Origin: Ascaris suum | Taxonomy: Eukaryota; Nematoda; Chromadorea; Rhabditida; Ascarididae | NCBI GenBank assembly: GCA_013433145.1 | Contig: CM024187.1 | Coordinates: 12,106,826 to 12,170,825 of the forward strand | DNA length: 64,000 nt | Direction of reading: 5' to 3' | Shown here: piece after piece, positions 28,263 to 42,500 of the stretch | How the letters are laid out: each line of letters starts with the position of its first letter | How positions within the stretch are numbered: position 1 is the stretch's first letter | Program-made: the position numbers and the translations under genes | The notes under the pieces: model-generated | The model's input: the letters and a program-made list of their open reading frames with translations, nothing else | Database searches by the model: none | Told to the model about the DNA's origin: nothing

Positions 28263-30545
28263 ATTTTGATGCCATTGATAGTTTTTTGCGCGTGTGTTTG
28301 ATAGTATTTTGGTGTGAATTGTGGGTTCTTGTACGATGAGTTGAAGTTGCTTAATAGGATGTTTGATCTCATTGATCTGGAATTTCCATCCAGCAAGTTG
28401 TCTCGTTCATTTCGTTAATTTCTCCTTGCAAATTACTACTGCAATTATATTTTCGCTTGACTTCGTAGCATAAACCTGTTTGCAACGCGCTTTTGCACTC
28501 GTCATAAGCTTGTAGGCGATGACACAGAAATCACTCACATCTTTCCGCTCTCTTTTAAATAGACCTCTCCCTCGTTCTTAGTGTGCGGAAAGATCAGTCG
28601 TTTTGGCTCGATACAACACTAGCACAAAAGCCGCATAGAAAAGGTTGGGGGGGGGGGGACGGGAGGGGGGAGGAGGGTGTTGGGGATGGCCCTATAAAAT
28701 CTCGTCTGCTTGCAACCCTTATTCTTGAAAGTGATGTTCCGGTGAGGGGTACGTCGTTTGCGCTTTGTGTGCTCATATCCATCTGCATGTTTCAGTTTTC
28801 GCCCGCTTTTTGACTTGCATACTAGAGGAAAAATTTTTTATTGTTGCCCTGTCTCGTAGTGTTGGAGATGATGCTCGAGAATTTTTAAATCATCTTGAAG
28901 TTCGGCTGCCGCGTTCTTAAAGTTAGTTTCCTCTTAGCTATTCCGTAATTTAGGTGCCTGAATTCCACACACTTTTCCATCATCAAAGACTAGCTGAGCA
29001 TAATTGAGGGCCCACAAGGTACACATTTAGTGAGACGACAAACGTTTATTATCTGTGCTATTCGATTGGTCTTTTTCGTGCTGCATTTATTACGATTTAT
29101 TTCTTATCTGCTTGCTTTACTTGTCACACTATTAGGCCATCATAGCAATGACTGATTCTTTGAATAATTGGTAAGACTCGGGTTGGGTATTATATACGAG
29201 ATAGTTCGAGTAAGTTTCTTTGTGTATCCAGATTGTAGAGATCGGAAATATAGGCATAGCACTTTTTATAGAAACAACAGTAAATTACATAGTAGCAGAA
29301 TGAGGGGAAGATGATTTTTGAAAGAATCAGTGCTCGTACCCAGAGGAGTACTCTCCTCGCAGTGCACCGCAGTCACTGCTGCAGCCCATCGTATATTCTT
29401 TCTCTTCTTTATAAATATTATTCATTGTATAACGAGCCACTGTCGTTGTGTTAGGTCGTTACCAAATGCTCCTGGTTTAGTTTTTTTCCAAGAGGTGATA
29501 AATGGTATTGATTAAGCATGCTGGGGATTAGTTTACTGACTGCATATATGCTAAATTTTGTGACCAATGACTACGTTTGTAACTCACGTGGTTGGCCATT
29601 CTGCTGAGTAGACAGATGTACAGACACATACGTCAAGGGCAGTCTTCTCATATACGTCTTATTACCATAAGAGCATAAAAACGGGAAATGACCTCGCTGA
29701 GACGGGTTATTATCACATACCTAAGTGACAGTATTGTTGACAATTGAAAAAACTCACGTTTACTGCAGCAAAAGTTGTTATGAAGTCTTTGATTCGGGAG
29801 CAAGATAAAGAAAACTCAAAACTTAAGGCCAAACAAAGGAAGGCGTAAAGCAGGCGATCACGATGACCAGAAAGCCAGCGTCACGTAAACATAAACTCAT
29901 AGATTTTCCTGGGCGTTGAACGACGTCAGCAGAAAGTTTATTCCACACTCATACAATCGGAAAACGGGATGAAATACAAACTGAACTCAAGTTATTACCA
30001 CCTGAGATGTATACTGGCATGATAAAATATAAACTTGATTATTGCTTTGCGGAGTTGGTATCCTACGAGCATTCCTAACAACTACGTTCATGTTTTGCGG
30101 CGTGACGTCATTCTCGCGCTGCAACCAAATTTTTGAAACACTTTCTCTCCTGTATTCCTTGATTGACTAAAAAGTGATGTGGGAAAATAATCGCTTTGAG
30201 GCAAAAATGGAAACACCCTTACTTTCCCGTCCCCGAAAAATTTTCTTAAGATTTATTTCTGAACTATATTTGCATATAACTCAGAGATGAATTTTTTAAA
30301 GCGTCTGCTGACGTTTTTTTCCTGCAAAATGTCGCTGTGAACCCGATTCTCCGTTAAATAGGACGCCAAAACGATCATCATCTCTCACTTGGTCTTGCGC
30401 ATTGTAAAAAGAAAGTTCGATGCTCGGAAAGACTTTCTCAGAGGTGTTGTAAAGTATGACGTCATATCGCAATCTTTTGAAACTAAAAAGGTTAATTATT
30501 TGAGGTGTCAACTAACATTTTATTATTAACATTGGATCATCTTAA
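28263..30545. other. Spacer between the composite element and pnk-4; probable pnk-4 promoter side
   Basis: No gene recognised. A 12-G run followed by further G-rich sequence lies at 28647-28678. The 3' part must contain the pnk-4 promoter and 5' UTR. No clear trans-splice acceptor (TTTCAG) is seen in the 60 nt before the pnk-4 ATG at 30546. Confidence 0.5.
28647..28678 (+). repeat. Poly-G tract
   Basis: Twelve consecutive G (28647-28658) followed by AC and G-runs of three, six and three separated by A. Capable of G-quadruplex formation on the plus strand. Not preceded by poly-T, unlike the tracts inside pnk-4. Confidence 0.9.
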
Positions 30546-33500
30546 ATGGCGGAAGAGAGTGAAACGCTGGAAGAGACACGTGCTACCATCGAAAATACGC
30601 TGCGCAATCTACAGAATGCCAAACAGTTCGCCTTCGATATCGGTTCATCGCTTGTCAAAATCGCTTATTCATCGAGTGTTTCAAAGACAAAGACTAATTA
30701 CGACAGAACGGTTGCTACCTACGTTATTGCTAGGCTCCTTCATTCCATTTTCCTTTATGCACTTTTGTCTTTCAAAGGGACACCATTTTCGTAGAATTTT
30801 TTGTTGATGCAAGGATGTGGCACAGTAAAACACTGAACTCGCTTTACCGAGAGTTCAGCATTTCGACTTCCCAGAGCTCAAAAGAAGCCAGAGTTGGTTT
30901 TTTTTTTTTGGGGGGGGGGGATAGGAGTCTATGAGAAATTTCCACCCGAGAATGACCTACGCGGAAAACGACGTTTAAAGGAGGGATAATTTTCAGTTTA
31001 CATCATCCATTTGATGCTAGCAGCTAGTTATCTTATCGACACATACATTCAAAGTTATTTTGGTTGTTGCGATCCACTATTTTGATTGTCGTTGAGGTTG
31101 CAGATGCGGAAGCACGGCTCATCGGTGATGCGTCTTCATTTCATCCAGTTTCACATAAAGAAGTTCCGAGAATGTCTTGACTTCATTCAGAAGGTTTGTT
31201 GTAGTCGTCACTTTCGTGCTTATCCCTAAGGGTATTCAGATGCCGTTATCAGCAAAATATGATGCTGCTGGAATTGGGAAGGGGATAGGGAATAGACGAC
31301 ATCGCCGAATATAATAAGGGCGAGGGGGCGTAGCTGCGATATGTGCGCTAGTGCAGATGCACATGATCCATAGGGCGTACAATCTTTTTTCCACCCTCAG
31401 CTTACGATACAGTAGTTGTAAATTTCAGTATATGTCTCTAAAACGTCTATTTTATGCGGTCTGTTTTTTTTTGGGGGGGGGGAGGGAAGGGGGATGTGAA
31501 CAACAACATATTCTGTTAGTCTTCTCGTTTTTCACAAATTTCCATCTGTTCTTCACCGAAGTACATTGTGATGGTAAATAACTGTCCGGATTTAAGTGTA
31601 GAAAACAATGCACATGAAGTTATATAGAGCTGTTTTTTTTTTTCAGGAGTGCGGTCCTTTACGCGTTAAGTCGGCAGTTTGTACAGGTAGTGGCACAACT
31701 CAGTACCAGGACATTATTGCGAATGCACTTGGAGTTGAGTGAGTTGATATACATTAAACAAACTGACATTAGAAAGAACTGTAGGAGGGGAAGAAAAATG
31801 GTCGATAAATTCACTTCAAAGATCAGCAAATTCAGTCCTCCGCTCTATTCATTCCGATAGCCCCCCCCCCCCCCTCCATTGGGTATGGCTGAGGTATGCA
31901 CAATGCATATTTCGCAATACGTGGTTGGCGCATTACTATACAAACTTTCATCAACTGAGGTCTGATTCTGGCTTCACAAATGAATTGTTGATGGCGACAA
32001 TTTGTGCTTCAAATGAACTGCAGCGATGTTTTGACTGAAGTGAGCATTGCAATCACCAACCTTGTCAAGAAATAAAAGGGAGGGGGGATTAGGGGAAAGA
32101 AAGTTTACTAACTTCAGCGGCATAAAAAACACGTGACATACTTAGCTGATTAGTCGGTTTATCTTTTTTTCATTCATGTAGGCTTAGATCAGTCCCGTCC
32201 ACACCTTGCCAGCAGATGTATTTATCCTGTTCATGTGAGCTGTCAAGCTAGGAAGAAGGGTGGGAAGGGTGTGTAAGCGCCGCTGTGACACATCCCTCAG
32301 ATATCATTAATTGACGGAAATGGTGCTTTATAGATGAGTGATTGTGGCATTGAAATCATAGCGTTATTGCCATACCTAGTTAAAAATTGCTTTCATTTCA
32401 GGTTTCATAAGGTAAACGAAATGGAATGTTTAGTAAAGGGCAACAATTTTCTGCTAAACAATATCCTTGACGAGGCATTCACATACGATCATCACAACGA
32501 TGTGTGTAAATATTCTTTCGAGACGATCAACACCAAATCACAGTTTCCTTATCTGCTAGTGAATATAGGCACCGGCGTATCCATCTATAAGGTTGGCTAT
32601 CTTATAAGGTTTCTTGGCTGATATTTTGAAGTGCCTGTTGCTTATCATCTTCGCATATCTTGTCCATAGAAATCTGCTAGAATTTGGTGAATGCTTACCG
32701 AAAATCTAAATATGTCAAAGCACGATGATTAATTGGAGCCGATCTTTGAATATTTGCTCTACATAATCTGCTTTATATGGAATAGATTAAGATGCATTAG
32801 GACAACATTTGAAAGTAAAGGAGAGATTGACTGCTGTCAGCAGCTTCTGAATCAAAACCAAAACGCAGTCAAGCGTCCTTTTTGCTGGAAACCGACGTTT
32901 GCTTTTATAAACAAAATCACAGGGTAGTATCTTGCAGCTAACAGCGTCTTAGTTGGAGCGAAGCAGCGCTATGAGCCAGCATAGAAATTCTTCTGCGTGA
33001 TATAGGCGCTTAATTTGAGGGTTTGACGAGATGCGTCCGTACTGCAGTTTTCTATGCTTATCTCAAAAATATTCCCGAAAAAAGTTCTGTTTGACATTCT
33101 ATAATGCAGATTTTTTAAGTGTTTCAACGATTTGCGCATCCATATATTGTTGTCGCCGCCTTATCGTTTTTGGCCTACCCGTTTATTGTAGTCGAGAATT
33201 CTTCATATAGTTTTGCTTCTTACACTGCATTCTCATGTGAAAGTTCTATAAATTCCTGTAATAGTTTCGCATGGTTCACAAATGAATCATAAAAGACTGC
33301 GTAATTTTGGCTGATGTCGCTCTTCTCATTATCAGACTGTTTAGTGCCCCAACGGCATATTGGCGGATTTGGTTGCATGGCAATTGATCTCAGAAGTCGA
33401 ATCTTTCGTCTTCCAAGACCTCACCATATTTTATTAATATCAGTATCTTTCCAGTGAATAAAGTATAAAATATTTGTGGAGCAGCAGTTTGGGCAATTTC

Positions 33501-36500
33501 TTGGTGAAGAAGCAGTGCGAGCTCAGTTGATTTTGTGAAGCAATCTTGCAATGCCAAATTCGATGAGTCTCAGTGAGCTAGCAACACAAAGCATTGAGGG
33601 GCATTCGCAGCTGCTGGGTGCACGAGATGGATACACGGTACTAAAATTTTTTTGTTAGAAACGACTGCTGTTTATCACCACTTCACTTGAATCTCCCATT
33701 CTTCTAATTTTTTTTTTTTTGAGGGGGGGGGGGGAGGAGGAAGGGAGAAGAAGGGGCTTGCTTCGCTTTAACAGTTCCGAAAACATTGTGAAAGTTGTGT
33801 TGTTGATGCAGGTGGAAAGTGATGAGTGTTTCGAACGTGTTGGTGGTAGTTCGATGGGTGGTGGATGCTTCTTCGGGATGGGAAGTCTTCTTACGCATAC
33901 TAATGGTATGTTCTCGAGTTAGTTCATGAACTTCCTCAACTCGTTGGACAGCTCGAATTGTAACGATGTTGGACCCTGTTTTGCCTCTCTGCCTTTGACT
34001 TGTTCCCGAAGGATTCACAAGTTCCCTCTCTTTCGAGGCGCGACCACATGCTGTGTAATCTGGCAACAAGACGAGAGATTAAGGTTCTTTCATTAAGCCT
34101 CAGTAAAATCGACAGTAGTAAGGCGGAGGGGATAACACAACGGCAGGGAGGACATCATCCAACGGCACCATGGCACGAGTGGCGCCAGCTCCGCGCCAAC
34201 GAGCACCAGGAACTCCTCGCGTTCGAGACATTTTGCGGCAGCACTGCGCGCCGCTAATGTCCGAACCGATCGTCACGACCACACCGCTCGCCAAAAGCTA
34301 GAAGCACACTGACTGCCTGTAAGCAAATATGCTCTCGTTTTGTACGCACCGACCATTGTCCTAAGGCATTTGTTGAGAGTTTGCTTTGTCTTACGGTCAT
34401 CCCTTACCTTGCTCTGCCCGAGGGCAGTTGACCTACAGTTTGTCACAGCAGAAGAGCCGTTGATGGAGTTAAGTTTTGCGCGATGTGGGTCGAGCGTGTT
34501 GTTGCGTTTTGATATGTCGCAATCAAGCGATGCACTTGTAATGTGCTTGGTACCTCCAATGACAAAAATGTGAATTGGTAATGGTTTAATTTTTGGCGCT
34601 TGATATGTGTCGATACTTTATACAAAACGCCCATTTGGGATACTAATATTTTGGATACGGTATTAAAATCTTAGGGCATATGGAGTAATGTGCGTGTAAA
34701 GGAGAGTACAGAGCAATGGACTGAAGCCCCTCTGTTTGAGGATTCCAGAAGGAATGCTGGTGGAGGAAGAGTTTGAGGTTTTGCCAGAAGGATTTTGTTT
34801 GCTACGTGCTTGACATACAATCGTTATGTTTATGTACGTTTATTGTGGCACTTAACTAGACCAAACTGTCATTTTTTAAACGAAATCTTCATTTGTGCAT
34901 TTGAAAGCATTTGTTTCTTTGTTCGTTTGTTTTCGTTGTTTTATAAAAGTTTTACATATATATCACATTTATAGATGGTAATTTCCCGTAGTCTTCCCAA
35001 ATTTCAGAGCCAAGTGATTTGGAATTATTTAATGTTTGTCCTTAGATTTCGATGCTTTGATGCGTATGGCTGAAGAGGGTGACCATCGGAGTATGGATAT
35101 TCTTGTTTCGGACATCTATGGCGGTCGTGCCCATAAACTTGGTCTACCTAATGACTTGATTGCTGGCTCTTTCGGCAAGGTGCGCAACTTTCCACTTTTG
35201 CTTTTCTATATTAAAGAGTTGTGTCAGCTGCAAAATGGAATTAATTCCGTGCTAAAGTCAAGGTTTTTTAATCATATTTTTACCGATATCTTATTTCGGT
35301 GAATAATACATTAATTGAGTTCGGTTGCCACCAAGAATGAACGTTTAAAGTATACCAACTCTGCCGCTGTATTCGAAGCAACTTTCAGCACGTTAGGCCA
35401 CAAATTCCGTCGAAACGGAACCTGTGCTTCTTTATAAAATAGAGTAATGCATCTCTTCGTTATTCATACAATAAAACTGTGTTTTCGCTGATCCTTACAT
35501 AATGATTCAGCTCAAATTGAGACGAGTGTTTCGGATTCTTTAAAGGCTTTCAAGCAACTCCACAACTGGAAAACATGGGTCAGACAGTGAAATGAAGCAT
35601 TCAAGAAGAGGAAGAACTCCTTGGGAGCAAACACCAAACAAGAAATGCTCCACGGGAGAGGGAGAATGATTTGTTTGAAAGGAATTTGGAGAGCTAATAC
35701 GTCGTTCACCTGGTAACTGTATAGTGGAACGAAAGCTCAGAATGTGGATTAAAATCAAACGACAGTCGCTTTTTTTCAGAACTCGCATTGCTGGCGGCAG
35801 TTTTCGCATCCTTTCGTTCATTTATTACCGATTAGGCCCAAGAGTGCGCAAAAATGTTTTCACTGTTTGAAGTGATGTTTTTCACTGTCTGAAGTTTTTT
35901 ATCTCCTCTCACAATAAAATCCTCTCTGCTGAGAACGTGACTAGCACGCTTTCTTTTTATGAGGAAACCGGTTGCTCGGATCTGCAGATCAAAGCAGTGC
36001 ATCTCTTTAGTTGTACTTGTTTTTTTTTTTTTAAACTACGCAAATGCTTGTTTATGTAATTAGGGAAAGGAAGGTGCCTATGTATTTTCAGTGTGCAGAC
36101 GCAGAATATGTGGAAGCGGTTAAGAAGAATTCACACTATCGTTCAGATGTGCTTCGCAGTCTTTTATTGATGATCAGCAATAGTATTGGTCAAGTATTGT
36201 CTTACTACAGCTTCGTTGATTGCTTTATTAGTGCTTTTCGTCTTATCAGAAAGAGACAGTTCTTAAATAGAGTTCAGAATTGCTTGTCTTAGGTCAGTGG
36301 TGATTTTAAATTAAAGCGTCACCCGGTACTAAGAGGATTATGGGAATAAAGTGGGTGATCCAAAGTTTGAATTCGAAGAATTGTCTCTCTCGTGTATGAC
36401 TTTACACATGCTTCCCAACAGTGTTTTAGTTGCAGTTGGATTAAAAGTTTATTTTGATTTGCCAGCATAATTAACATTTTTAGGGGTTGTATAATATAGC

Positions 36501-39500
36501 CACCCACTGTCGGCAGTATGCATGGAAAAAGTGCTAAAATATTGCCACTGGCAATGGATGCTTCTAAAAATTGATGCTTCTGGTAATTCAATATTTTCTA
36601 TAGTGTGATATAATGTACCGAGGCTTTGGTTTTTAACTGTGAAGTAAACTACTCCACAGATCACTGAGCATCCTCGCGGCAGTTTGCATGTGGAAAGCGC
36701 AGGGAGACGTTGGGTTTCTCCTTCCCTCTCCCTTTTACCTCAGACGATCCAAGAAGGACCGAAATGAAATCAAGGTCGCTGCTGGGCGCTGTTATTTCGG
36801 CTTGCCTCGTTCACTTTTACATGGAAATTTTCGATTCATTACTTGCGCCTTGTCTTGCAAATTTTTAGCTTGGTTCACTTACCGCAAAATTTTTGTGGAG
36901 GAGAACGTTGGTGAAACTTTGCTTTGTCGCAGCCTTCACCTAAGCGCATAGGCAGTGTCCTCCCGTCTCGATGTCCCATTCGATTGGGAACTGAGCGAAT
37001 TTTCTTTGATCGTTAGAATGAAAATTACCATTTGGCAACTTATTTTGGTTGATAGGTAATAAAAATCGGAGGCATCAGATGCCGGCCACAAATTTACTGC
37101 AATGGACGAGAAGCATGCTCTGGGACGGTTTGGGCATGTGAACAAGCGTCTTCAAGGCCAGATATCATGTTAGCATTTTATCGGTCTCCAAATTAGCGTA
37201 TAAACCCTTGGTAACTTGCTCATTTTAGAATTTAGCGCCCTTGGCGCATTATCCCTTTTTTCTGTTTTAAGTCGAACGTCGTCATGAAAATGATTGTTTA
37301 CACCTGAGGTCGAAATGTATGCCACCCTACAAGTAGGCGGGTTTTCGTGTTTTTGCCAAAATCCTAAAACAAGCTGTGCTGCTGCAGTGTTTAGAAGCAT
37401 CGTATAGGTTACTGTGGTGTGAAGGCTTGCGATGGTTCATGGAGTTGTATAGTTCGCGACAAGCAATTTATGCCGTTCTGTATTGCTAATGTAACGTAGC
37501 GTGTGGTTCCGAAATGAGTGCTGCTGGAGATATTATTGCTCGGGCTCTCGCTTAATTGTTTTTCTTTGCTTAAGAAAGTTCGTTCAGATTGCAGTGCTAT
37601 ACGCTTCGACGCTGAATGCAAATCGTATCTATTTTGGTGGTTATTTTATTAGAAATCATCCGATTGTAATGCGGACTATGACTTTTGCGGTGAATTTTTG
37701 GAGTCAGGTAAATGTTCATTTCAGTACCTCGAATGGATCTGATTTTTCGTTTGTTGGGGAAGTTTCTAAGTTCGATATTTTACGTTCCCCAGCATAAAAC
37801 TTCTACCCTTTGGTGTTCTTGAATTTTTTTATGCTGAAGGCAATAAACCCCATCGAAAATTTTTACTCTTTCGACTGTTTATTGTTTTCCAAGAAATATG
37901 CTTAGTTAAATGTCATCAGAAATGAAAAGTTTCTTCCTCGCTGCTTAAATATTTTAACGACCCTCGGGTGCATATTTGAAAGTGCATTTATCGAGCCGTT
38001 ATTGCATTTATATAACCCTTTTACTATTTGTATATTCGAAAAATCTGTTTTTATGTGTTTTGAAAACTTGGACCAAATCCGTTTAGCCTTGGATAGTGAT
38101 GGAATGAGAGGGAAATGGAAAAGGAGGGAGAGGGAGAAATTGTTCACTGAGCAGCGTTGTGTATCTGAGTTGAAATGACTGCTCATTACGGATTTGCGAA
38201 GAATAAGGAAGTCTTATGGTTAATCTGTTAAGGCCGAACAAACTGGGTGGATTTTTCAGGGTGAGATTCAAGCGCAGTTCTTACGTCACGAAGGTTATAC
38301 GTCCGCAGTTGGAGCTTTTTTAAAGGGCGTGGAGATGTTCAGTGATTCCCATCCTGAAGAAGCAGGTATTGGTTTTAAGTTTGAGCTCTAGAGGTATAAA
38401 CTGGGGAAAAAGGGGTGCGTGGAACATGTTCCTCTTTAAATGTGATTAGAGAAGAAACATTTCAACTTTTGTTTTAATTTTAAGGTTTTCCTCTTCTTTT
38501 TCTTTTTGGAAAATAACATTGTTTTTTTTTGTCTTAATAATAAATTTCTATTTTTCGTGAAACTCGGAATATCCTTCAGAAAATCTCGCAACTTACTGAA
38601 TGACCCCTCTTCCACATTCAAAACTCGTGAATGTACATATGCGTTTTATAACAACGATTTCCTTAGAAAGTTACATATTCGAGTAGCATAATAATTGATA
38701 TTTGCAGATCCCTCCTACATGTGTTCGTGGAAGGAGCACTATGCAGGAAGTACAGCTTTAGGCCGATTTGTTCCTACGGCCCCTCTTTCGTCTAGCTTTA
38801 ATGTATGTTTTATTATCGAGTTCCATCTTTCAGGTGTATAATTGATAATATAAGGCATTTTTTATTTATGAAGAAAGGCCCAACAAAGACACCAAAATGA
38901 TGATTACTAACGAATTTGATGTGATGATATGGGGTGATCTTATCGTTTGATGATTAAGCCTGATGCATTAGTATGATATTTACAAAGTGAACATAAAATC
39001 AATTTGCAGCCATTACACCGGCACTGTTTAGTTTTTCTTTTTTATTTTAGGTTTCTACCTTGTCATAATGAATATTATTGGTACCCCAGGGCGGTAGCTC
39101 GAAGGATTTTATGTATATTCTTATGAGAATGTGCTTTATAGGTGGGAGTATTGGAAATGGAATGTTGCGAAATGAATTTGTCGATGTTCCCTTTGTTGCG
39201 AAGTGATATTGTCTATCGACCGGACACGGTTTCTTTGAACCATGATCCCGAGGCGAGGGAATATTGGATTTGTTGTATGGAGGGCAGTATTGAAAAGGTT
39301 AACTCATGCACATTTCAAATCCATCGGGCTTTATGTTATCGGCGTTTGATGTTTGTGTACTTAGATACATGCAAGGCATTTGCATACAGGGGAAGCGACT
39401 ACTCTAGGTAAAGTTTTCTATGTGAAAGAAATCACTGCGAACGGATTGTGAATAGCCATAAGCCTACTATGAGGGTCGGTTCTGAATGTGAAGGATAAAG

Positions 39501-42500
39501 TGGTGAGCACAGCCCGTAATGTGATGCAGCCGGCAAATGTCTTTGTTCTCGGAGAATCTTGTAAACAGTTCTGTTTTTGGCGATTAACGAAGGCGCTAAT
39601 CTTTCCAGATTTTTGGCTTTTAATTGCCTATTTGATAAGGAGTAATGCTGAAGGGTTTGCTGAGATTCGTTGTGGTATTTAAGAGAAAGTTTGAGATGAA
39701 ATATTTCAGACAATTGTGAAGGCGGTTGAGTCGCAGTCGAATTGTGCTGATGTGAGGCAACGTGCTGAAAATGTTAGGAGAAAATATCTGGAGCATCTGA
39801 AGATTCTCAGGGAAAAACCATTGTAAGTTGTGAGATCTTTATTCCATTACTTTAAATGAACTAAAAGCATTTTCATCGAATCTATATGTACAAATCTTTA
39901 TAGTTGGTGTCTTCGTGACTATCGTTCCATTTCCCTTTCTAGGGGGCTGATTAACCAGAAAAACGTTGCAATTTTCGAAGCAGCTTCGAAGATAGCAGGT
40001 AGGCAAAATTATTGGCAAGGAAAAGAGGGGCGCAACTAACCCATATGTCCAGTTTATAAAGAAAAATCATCATTTGGTAATATAATAATTGGAGTGATTA
40101 AAACGGGATGGACGGTAAGCAAAGTAGAGCAGAGAGTTGTGTAATTGATTTTCGGGATGGTGATGTGTTAGCAGAAAACAGTAAAGCAGAGGGTTGATTA
40201 AAACGGATTTTCAAGATTTGAGAAGGATTCAAAAATCGAGCTCACACCGAATAATGTCGTGCAGGTTGCTGTCCTATTTCTCTTCAATATGATGTACTCG
40301 TTTTCGAATCTGATGGGAGAATGGGCAGCTTAACCTGTCGTTGTGAAATCGACCTGCAGTCTGCAGTTTCGTAACTGTATGAACTGTTCTATAGTTTACC
40401 GAAGAATAGTAACTTTTTAGCCTGTGAGCAAAATAACATTTTTTTTTAAAAATCTGCTCAAACTAATGGAATCTGACATATCGATTGATTGGTGGAATCC
40501 GTCGGACGAATTCGAGAATGATCTGACCAATTAATGGTTCGATTCCATTTTTATGAAGGCATATTTCATGCGCTCTGCAAAGGCAGATATTCGGCTCGAT
40601 TATTGATGTGTTGTGCGGTTATTGATGTTCTGTTGTGCTTAATGTCGTTGAAATTTACTGGCTTATATAGAAGTATTGAGTTGAGTTATAATTTAAGTGC
40701 ATACGGTTGTTGCAATGTGCGGAATCTGCTGGATTTGCGAGAGCAGATCCTTAATCAGTTCTTATTCGACGACGCATTCCTAAATGTGAGTTTTATTGTT
40801 ATACGTTTCATTCTATTTCGATCTTTTTTTCTTCTGCCGGGCGTTACCCTAAGACGTTGTGATGAAGAATAGGTAAAATTTAATATATTTCCAGTGCGAT
40901 CGTAATCGAAATCCTTTGACAACGACAACTGCATTAAACGTTTGTTTGTTTTTTAGCAGAAACGCTTTGAAAATGAACGAGCGATGGAAGAACTGTCCGC
41001 AGTTCTGAAGGAGGTTGATGCAATAAGCAATGAAAGAGATCGGCAAATACTCGTCATCAAGGGACTGCTCGCTGGGAACGTTTTCGATTGGGGCGCTAAA
41101 GAGGTGGTCAAATTGATGGAAGATAATGACGGGTTGACCTTTAAGATGGCCACCGCTGCCTTACAAAGTTAGCGTGTTATTCGTTTTCATTGTTTTAGGA
41201 AGATTTCTGAAGGAAAATTTGAAGGCTGTAAGAAAATTTTAGGTAATTGAATGCGATAAATCTAAAGAAGGTAATTTCTAATCTAGGCGCATTACTTCGC
41301 ATAGCCCTATAGGTAGAGCTGCTTAGAAAACTCGAAGTGAATTCCCAAAGCGTGATTATTGATACATGAACTTAGGAATGGGAACGCAAAAATATTTGTG
41401 CGGATGAGGAAATATAAGAGGAAAGTAAGGGAAACCGAATTTGATATGAAATAAGAGAGCTGTTGAAAGTTACATACAGATTCATGTGCAATATACGAAT
41501 ATACATAAATGCAACGAATATGTGTGAAGAAGAATCGGAGGAATATAAAAATATGATTTGTACAGAATGGATGAAGCACTTTGTGATAGTTCGAGGCCTG
41601 TAGGGAAAAGTTGACGAGAAGGGAAGCTGTTGAACCTTCTTTCGAACGTTTATATGTTATGTGGTAGAACAACTCTGGGTGGAAGAGTATTTCTTAAGTT
41701 GATATGTGCATAAATGAAGCCGTTTTTTACATTATTGTCAAACTTCTGCCTGCTCAGTTTGTAAAGGTGACATCGTTTACTTTGAGAGAACGTAAAATGT
41801 CTGGAAGGATCGAGATGAGTGTAGCTAAACAATATCTTGTACACCGTGTGGAGGTCGCATTTAATTTTGCGAATCTCAGGTCTATCAAGGTGCATTTTCT
41901 TAATTCTCTTGGCGATTTGCATTTATTTCAAAAGCTGTTATCGTGAAAAATCGATGCCCTTTTTTCTACCTTAAAGAACTAGCGTTTAAGGCTGACTTGT
42001 GAGACTTCAATTGCGCACTGGAGTGCCTTGCACAATGAAAATGCCATTTTATACACAGGTGGACTTTGCGATTCCAGGACACGCAGGTGCGGCCACGGTT
42101 TCTGAAATGCCTTTTTAGCTACGATGTCGATTAGAAAACCTAAAGCACAATGCAGTCAGTAGCATCGTTGTGGAGAATTCGAACCGAGACGCTTAGCGAA
42201 ACAAGTTACTGAATGGTAATTGAACGGAGCGAAAACAAAGTGAACAGATTTTGTTTTGTTTTGCAAAAGAAGATTGTTGAAATACTCACAAAAAATGCGC
42301 GTCAGCGCGATGCAATGCTATTGTGGGAGTCATTTTTGAGAATGATGCTGATAAGTGTTATTTTTTATAGCTGCGATGCAATTCGTGAATTAAAAGATTC
42401 TCAAAATAGTAAGGTTCTAGTCGGTGAAATGAAAAACGAAATATTCATGAGAATGAAATAGGGAACAAAGTCAGTGGTATAACTACACGAAAGAAAAATG

